A stretch of 5,265 bases of DNA from Chloroflexota bacterium (GTDB taxonomy: Bacteria; Chloroflexota; Anaerolineae; Ardenticatenales; Ardenticatenaceae). Position numbers and translations under genes: made by a program. The notes under the pieces were generated by a model. It saw only the letters and a program-made list of their open reading frames with translations, had not been told where the DNA came from and searched no databases. Below, in pieces: positions 1-3,220 of the stretch. Each line of letters starts with the position of its first letter. Position 1 is the first letter of the stretch. Where the stretch lies: NCBI GenBank assembly GCA_003520455.1, contig DOUV01001008.1, positions 1 to 5,265 on the forward strand, in the 5' to 3' direction.

Positions 1-470
1 TCTCTGATCAAGGGCGGCTGCTTGGATTCGCGCTCGGGAGGGCAACGGGCGCCGTGCAGCGACCAGCCGATGCCTGCTTCGCGGCAGCGATTTGCTTGCG
101 AGCCTGGCAGCGCGACGACGGGTGGCTCCCGCCTCGGGCGCCACTGCGCGCCAGCCTGACCTGGGAGGCTGTTCGCCCCCCGGCAACCGATCTGACGATG
201 TTCGTGCAGTTGCTCGGTCCGGATGGGCGCCTGGCCGTGGGCCGAGATGTTCCACTCTCCGTCGACGGCCAGCCTGCGAGCGCCTGGTCAGCTGGCAGCG
301 CCACCACCAGCCGGGTGGCGCTGCTCCTCCCGACGACTCTTTCACCAGGAACCTACACACTGATCGCAGGTCTCTACGACCCCATCAGCGGTGTCCGCCT
401 CACGCGGCCGGACGGCGCCGACTTCTTCAGGCTGGGCCAGGTAGAGATTGGCGGCCCGGCGCCTCGCTGA
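1..470 (+). CDS. C-terminal end of a glycosyltransferase-like membrane protein (partial)
   Basis: The reading frame is open from the window edge (first full codon at position 3) to tandem stops TGA TGA at 468-473, so 155 residues of a longer protein are visible. Residues about 50-135 (counted from position 3) form an all-beta domain: LTWEAVRPPATD at 52-63, FVQLLGPDGR at 67-76 and PGTYTLIAGLYDP at 115-127. From general knowledge, this pattern (W-x-A, FVxLL, PGxYxL.xGLYDP) recurs as an extracytoplasmic tail on multi-pass family-39-type glycosyltransferases and related proteins of Chloroflexota. The membrane and catalytic parts would lie upstream, outside the window, so the enzyme activity is inferred. 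A GTG at 54 could be mistaken for a start, but the frame runs through it and LLGF just before it fits the same domain. The segment between LLGFAL and LTWEAV is longer than I expect for this fold. It could also be a hypothetical protein carrying only this domain. Confidence 0.6.
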   Translation, partial: SDQGRLLGFALGRATGAVQRPADACFAAAICLRAWQRDDGWLPPRAPLRASLTWEAVRPPATDLTMFVQLLGPDGRLAVGRDVPLSVDGQPASAWSAGSATTSRVALLLPTTLSPGTYTLIAGLYDPISGVRLTRPDGADFFRLGQVEIGGPAPR

Positions 471-530
471 TGATCGTTCGTCCTTCCCCGGCAAATTCGG
501 TATACTAATCATTCACATGGAATAGGGTGT

Positions 531-567
531 GTAGCGTGTGCGAGCGCGTCACGCTCGCACACGCTAC
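531..567. repeat. Perfect 16-bp inverted repeat (hairpin)
   Basis: The arm GTAGCGTGTGCGAGCG (531-546) is exactly complementary to CGCTCGCACACGCTAC (552-567), with a 5-nt loop CGTCA. GGG at 525-527 can also pair with CCC at 568-570 across a 3-nt bulge. No T-run follows on either strand, so it is not a canonical intrinsic terminator, although it sits 60 bp after the stop of the upstream gene and could help end or stabilise its transcript. The perfect arms and GC-rich composition also fit a REP-like dispersed palindrome; copy number cannot be judged from this window. Confidence 0.85.
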
Positions 568-571
568 CCCA

Positions 572-590
572 ATATGAGCGATAATCATAT
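572..590. repeat. Short AT-rich inverted repeat
   Basis: ATATGA (572-577) and TCATAT (585-590) are perfect inverted repeats around a 7-nt centre. The 19-bp, AT-rich dyad stands out from the GC-rich surroundings, lies between two hairpins and is 87 bp upstream of the hydrolase start. GATAAT (580-585) in its centre resembles a -10 box, but I see no good -35 element. It could be an operator overlapping a promoter; a six-base arm may also be chance. Confidence 0.3.
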
Positions 591-605
591 AGAAGATGAG
601 GCGAA

Positions 606-643
606 GGGGGTGTTGCGTGCGGCTCGGCCACGCAACCACCCCC
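606..643. repeat. GC-rich hairpin in the hydrolase leader
   Basis: GGGGGTG (606-612) pairs with CACCCCC (637-643) and TTGCGTG (613-619) pairs with CACGCAA (629-635), with a single bulged C at 636 and a 9-nt loop. This is a 14-bp stem with one bulge. It ends 18 nt before the ribosome binding site of the hydrolase gene. There is no T-run, so it is not a standard intrinsic terminator. If transcription starts upstream, it would fold in the leader RNA just before the binding site; a regulatory role is only inferred. The left arm shares a TGT(A/T)GCGTG core with the hairpin at 531-567, so the two may be related. Confidence 0.7.
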
Positions 644-661
644 TGACTCAGATTGTCTCGT

Positions 662-670
662 GAGGGGAGG
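662..670 (+). promoter_or_regulatory. Ribosome binding site that sets the hydrolase start
   Basis: GAGGGGAGG is a strong purine-rich Shine-Dalgarno sequence placed 6 nt before GTG at 677. It lies downstream of the alternative TTG at 653, so it selects the GTG as the start and removes eight residues from the longest possible reading. Confidence 0.75.
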
Positions 671-676
671 CCACGC

Positions 677-1561
677 GTGGTCCTGGTCGTTGCCTTGCTT
701 CAGATGACGGCCTGTGGCCGTGACCAGGGTGCCAATCTCTCGAAAGGGGAAGCATTTTGCCGGCGGGCGAAGGAAAGGGGCGCGGACATCGCGCTCTTTC
801 CAGAGATGTGGAACGTTGGCTACGCCTTTTGCGATCCCGCGCAACCGGATGCCCTCGAAGCCTGGCGGGCCCAGGCGATCGGCCCTCAGGATGAATTTGT
901 CACCCACTTTCGGGTGCTGGCGCGAGAACTGGAGATGGCCATCGCCCTGACGTACCTCGAACGGTGGTGCGGCGCCCCGCGAAACTCGCTCTCGCTGATC
1001 GACCGGCATGGCGAGACCGTGATGACCTACGCCAAGGTACACACCTGCGATTTCGACCAGGAGGCCGCACTGACGCCGGGCGATGATTTCTACGTGTCGC
1101 TCCTCGCCACGGGCAAGGGAGGCGTGAACGTCGGGGCGATGATCTGTTTCGACCGCCAGTTCCCAGAGAGCGCAAGAATCCTGATGCTCAAGGGAGCAGA
1201 GCTGATCTTGACGCCCAATGCCTGCGACCTGGAAGAGAACCGAATCGGCGAGTTCCGGGCGCGCGCCTTTGAGAACATGGTCGGCATGGCGATGGCCAAC
1301 TACGCTGCCCCTCAGCAGAATGGGCACTCGGTCGCGTTTGATGCGGTCGCTTTTGATGAGAAGGGGAACACTCAGGATACGCTGATTCTCGAAGCCGGAG
1401 AGGATGAGGGGGTGTATCTGGCTGAGTTTGACCTGGAAAAGATCCGGCGATATCGTGGGCGTGAGGTGTGGGGGAATGCCTTCAGGAAACCCCGCCGCTA
1501 TGATCTCCTGGCATCCTCCGAGGTTGAAGCGCCCTTCGTGAGAGCCAACGCCAGAAGGTGA
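677..1561 (+). CDS. Carbon-nitrogen hydrolase (nitrilase superfamily)
   Basis: A 294-residue, single-domain enzyme of normal length for the superfamily, which hydrolyses non-peptide C-N bonds in amides, carbamoyl compounds or nitriles, normally in the cytoplasm. All three catalytic residues are visible: Glu43 in ALFPEMWNVGY, Lys120 in YAKVHTCDF and the nucleophile Cys157 in MICFDRQFPESAR. Glu129 (FDQEAALTPGDDF) matches the second conserved glutamate seen in many members. Other family-like stretches are GAELILTPNACD and, near the end, IRRYRGREVWGNAFRKPRRYDLL. There is no signal peptide: the N-terminus goes straight into strand VVLVVALLQM. GTG at 677 is preferred over TTG at 653 because a strong binding site lies 6 nt upstream. 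The CFDRQFPESAR context resembles aliphatic amidase / carbamoyl-amidase-type branches, but the substrate cannot be assigned, and no neighbouring gene points to a pathway. Gaps of 206 and 287 bp suggest it is transcribed alone. Confidence 0.9.
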   Translation: MVLVVALLQMTACGRDQGANLSKGEAFCRRAKERGADIALFPEMWNVGYAFCDPAQPDALEAWRAQAIGPQDEFVTHFRVLARELEMAIALTYLERWCGAPRNSLSLIDRHGETVMTYAKVHTCDFDQEAALTPGDDFYVSLLATGKGGVNVGAMICFDRQFPESARILMLKGAELILTPNACDLEENRIGEFRARAFENMVGMAMANYAAPQQNGHSVAFDAVAFDEKGNTQDTLILEAGEDEGVYLAEFDLEKIRRYRGREVWGNAFRKPRRYDLLASSEVEAPFVRANARR

Positions 1562-1848
1562 AGCCCTTATATCCCAGGGCTCGCCCAGGCGAGATGCTCC
1601 CACTCGGGCGTACCCCGCAGGGTGAAAAGCACCTGGGCTTTACGGGCTACTTCCCTAAGTACGCTTACAGGTTGTTGTGGCTGATCGTCTGCCGAGCATA
1701 ATTCAGAGACTGGAGGACAGGAGTAGAGACGCCATTGATGCAATTCTTAGAGCAGCGATCACGTGAGACAGAGACGTACCCACTCAAGCAGGTCAGAGGA
1801 AGGCTGAATTTGAAGTGACGGTCTCCTCTGGCTCGATTTCCTGAGAAA
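1562..1848. other. 287-bp intergenic spacer, possible leader structure
   Basis: No convincing gene is present on either strand. The first ~110 bp are GC-rich and contain several short complementary segments: AGCCC (1562-1566) with GGGCT (1577-1581), CTCGCC (1580-1585) with GGCGAG (1588-1593), GCCCAGG (1583-1589) with CCTGGGC (1632-1638), and GCGTAC (1608-1613) with GTACGC (1659-1664). Some of these exclude each other, and I recognise no known riboswitch or small RNA. The later part (about 1665-1848) is less GC-rich and would be where the promoter of the downstream transporter is expected. Confidence 0.5.
1675..1702 (+). promoter_or_regulatory. Weak candidate promoter for the transporter gene
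   Basis: CATAAT at 1697-1702 matches the -10 consensus at five of six bases. TTGTGG at 1675-1680, 16 bp upstream, shares only the TTG of the -35 box; the overlapping TTGTTG at 1672-1677 gives a 19-bp spacer and is no better. Transcription would start near 1709, leaving a leader of about 140 nt before the transporter. A match this weak can arise by chance. Confidence 0.2.
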
Positions 1849-3042
1849 ATGATGACTCGCCTGTTTCGACAGCCGCGCTTTCTGCTCTTTGTAGTTGTGT
1901 CTGCGCTGATCCTGGCAGTGTTGTGGGCTGCCAGGGGAGCGCTCTTTCCGTTTGCATTAGGCCTGGTTGTCGCGTATCTGCTCATCCCGCTCGTGAACCA
2001 CGTCCAGGCGGCCATGCCCGCGGGCTTCCGCTCGCACGGGCTGGCCCGCCCGGTTGCGATCATCGTTGTCTATCTGGCCGGTCTGGCGCTGGTCGGCATC
2101 TTTCTCGGCTTCTTGGCGCCGCTGGTTGTCAGCCAGATCGGCCTCCTGGTCAACGCCGCTCCGGCGCTCTACCAGGAAGGCCAGGCACTCGTCAACCAGG
2201 CGCTCGAGGCGTGGAACGCCTACCTGACCGCGGATCTGCAGCGGATGATCCAAGAATACGCGCAGCGCCTCGGCCCAGGTATCCTCAGCGCCGTCCAGCG
2301 CGGTACCTTGCGCACGATCGGCATTGTGACCAACACGGTGAGCTGGGTCTTGGGCCTGCTGGTGATTCCATTCTGGCTGTTCTTTGTGCTCAACGATAGC
2401 GATAAAGCCAAGCGGGGCGCCCTCAAGCTGCTGCCGCCTCCGCTCAGGCCCGATGCGGAGGCACTGCGGATCATCGTTGACCGGGTGCTCGGTGCTTACA
2501 TTCGCGGGCAGCTCATTCTGGCGTTCAGCGTCGGTTTGATGGCGACGCTTGGCCTGATGGTGCTCGGCGTGGAGTTTGCGCTTCTGCTGGGGATCGCCGC
2601 CGGTGCCTTTGAGATCTTTCCCTTTATCGGCCCGATCCTAGGTGCGATTCCGGCGGTCATCGTCGCGCTTCTGCAGGACCCTGGGCTGGCGCTCCGGGTC
2701 GTCGTGCTTTTCGCAGCAATCCAGCAGATCGAAAATGTCTTGCTCGTGCCGAAGATCAACGGCGCTGCAGTGGCCCTTCACCCGGCGCTCATCATGGTCG
2801 TACTGGTTGTCGGCCAGCAGCTCTTTGGGCTTGCCGGTATGCTGATCGCCGTCCCGCTGACGGCTGTTCTTCGTGATGTGGTCAACTACCTCTACCTGCG
2901 GGTGGGTGACGAGGGTGCCAGGCCGGCCGAAGCCCTCGCTGCGGTGGGTTACGGCGATAGCGTCACGCCCATCGTCCGTGAGGTGCCTGCAGCGACCACT
3001 GAAACCGCCCCTGCTGTAACCAGTTACAGGTTGGAAGGTTGA
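1849..3042 (+). CDS. AI-2E family (PerM/YdiK-like) transporter
   Basis: A 397-residue multi-pass inner-membrane protein of the AI-2E transporter family (formerly UPF0118). Hydrophobic segments lie near residues 11-30, 31-52, 69-96, 159-181, 222-241, 243-275, 280-300 and 312-341. A long amphipathic stretch at about 97-158 matches the soluble insertion typical of the family. Conserved C-terminal-half signatures are visible: AFEIFPFIGPILGAIPA (253-269), NVLLVPKINGAAVALHP (296-312) and the final helix GLAGMLIAVPLTAVLRDV (327-344). Family members have been linked to autoinducer-2 export or to Na+/H+ antiport, so the substrate here is open. The start is ATG 1849 or ATG 1852; an in-frame TGA at 1816 rules out a longer form, and no strong ribosome binding site is visible. 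The last ~45 residues form a hydrophilic tail, and the final codons (TSYRLEG) and stop run into a repeat array, so the extreme C-terminus looks repeat-derived. Confidence 0.9.
   Translation: MMTRLFRQPRFLLFVVVSALILAVLWAARGALFPFALGLVVAYLLIPLVNHVQAAMPAGFRSHGLARPVAIIVVYLAGLALVGIFLGFLAPLVVSQIGLLVNAAPALYQEGQALVNQALEAWNAYLTADLQRMIQEYAQRLGPGILSAVQRGTLRTIGIVTNTVSWVLGLLVIPFWLFFVLNDSDKAKRGALKLLPPPLRPDAEALRIIVDRVLGAYIRGQLILAFSVGLMATLGLMVLGVEFALLLGIAAGAFEIFPFIGPILGAIPAVIVALLQDPGLALRVVVLFAAIQQIENVLLVPKINGAAVALHPALIMVVLVVGQQLFGLAGMLIAVPLTAVLRDVVNYLYLRVGDEGARPAEALAAVGYGDSVTPIVREVPAATTETAPAVTSYRLEG
3014..3029. repeat. Short inverted repeat at the transporter 3' end
   Basis: CTGTAAC (3014-3020) and GTTACAG (3023-3029) are perfect 7-bp arms around CA. 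The dyad lies inside the last coding codons, exactly where normal coding sequence gives way to the GGTTG-rich repeat, so it may mark the edge of the inserted repeat. The two-base gap is too short for a stable RNA loop without opening the inner pairs. Confidence 0.45.
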
Positions 3043-3110
3043 AAGTTGCAGGTTGAAGGTCAGGCATTGCCGGTGCAATGCTTCTGACACTGTTCAACCT
3101 GCAACCTTTC
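3028..3110. repeat. GGTTGAA short-unit array folding into a long hairpin
   Basis: From 3028 the sequence is a run of 6-8 bp units built on AGGTTGAA / AGTTGC. GAAAGTTGCAGGTTGAA (3041-3057) pairs with TTCAACCTGCAACCTTTC (3093-3110) with one bulged base. Inside it, GTCAG (3059-3063) pairs with CTGAC (3084-3088) and GCATTGC (3064-3070) pairs with GCAATGC (3075-3081), separated by a TT bulge and closed by the loop CGGT. The whole is a roughly 70-nt imperfect hairpin beginning at the transporter's stop codon (3040-3042). It could end or protect the transporter mRNA, although no T-run follows. The same short units occur on the opposite strand downstream. Confidence 0.8.
3072..3110 (+). repeat. Direct repeat, copy 1
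   Basis: A 39-bp unit beginning GGTGCAAT, continuing through TCTGACACTGTTCAAC and ending GCAACCTTTC. It recurs almost unchanged at 3145-3182, a period of 73 bp. Differences are GCT versus AC after GGTGCAAT and CTG versus CCG in the CAACC(T/C)GCAACC part. This copy is also the right arm of the hairpin. Confidence 0.85.
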
Positions 3111-3144
3111 CGGCAACGGCAACACCATTGATGTAGCAGGGCTG

Positions 3145-3182
3145 GGTGCAATACTCTGACACTGTTCAACCCGCAACCTTTC
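3145..3182 (+). repeat. Direct repeat, copy 2
   Basis: A 38-bp second copy of the unit at 3072-3110. Unlike copy 1 it has no complementary left arm: the 34 bases between the copies (3111-3144) do not contain the GTCAG/GCATTGC partner. It therefore looks like a partial duplication of the right half of the element. Confidence 0.85.
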
Positions 3183-3204
3183 ACCCGCAACCTGCAACCC
3201 GCAT
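3164..3204 (+). repeat. C-rich CAACC(C/T)GCAACC short-unit array
   Basis: Tandem short units CAACCCG, CAACCTTT, CACCCG, CAACCTG and CAACCCG run to 3204, ending just before the helicase ribosome binding site. They are the complement of the GGTTGAA units at 3028-3057, so the two arrays could pair over the whole spacer or recombine. Antisense frames through this array read as low-complexity peptides such as LQPATFNLPTCN and are not genes. Confidence 0.75.
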
Positions 3205-3205
3205 T

Positions 3206-3209
3206 GGAG
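3206..3209 (+). promoter_or_regulatory. Ribosome binding site of the helicase gene
   Basis: GGAG lies 11 nt before the GTG at 3221, a slightly long but workable spacing. The frame stays open upstream through the repeat array (there is an in-frame GTG at 3146), so this site, together with the family-typical N-terminus, supports the start at 3221. Confidence 0.5.
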
Positions 3210-3220
3210 CAAGAACGCTT

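Noticed and set aside
501..506. TATACT as a promoter -10 box
   Set aside because: Five of six bases match, but nothing at 16-19 bp upstream resembles a -35 box, and transcription would have to pass the strong hairpin at 531-567 at once.
92..508. Second + strand frame overlapping the first gene
   Set aside because: Arginine/proline-rich out-of-frame translation without family signatures, whereas the overlapping frame ending at 470 carries the beta-domain motifs.
531..570. Rho-independent terminator
   Set aside because: The stem is excellent but neither strand has the downstream T-run needed for a canonical intrinsic terminator; listed as an inverted repeat instead.
509..1603. Long open frame (364 codons) on the - strand opposite the hydrolase
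   Set aside because: It lies antisense to a gene with an intact catalytic triad, has no recognisable domain, and its N-terminal part reads through spacer. Long antisense frames are expected in GC-rich codon use.
1562..1700. tRNA or known riboswitch in the spacer
   Set aside because: No cloverleaf, no T-loop consensus and none of the conserved cores of the TPP, cobalamin, glycine or SAM classes that I could recognise.
1665..2063. 132-codon frame on the - strand across the spacer and transporter start
   Set aside because: Mostly antisense to the transporter, basic low-complexity composition, no recognisable motif or start signal; treated as a shadow.
3028..3204. CRISPR-like array
   Set aside because: Only two long direct repeats, no regular spacers, no cas genes nearby, and the short units are contiguous.
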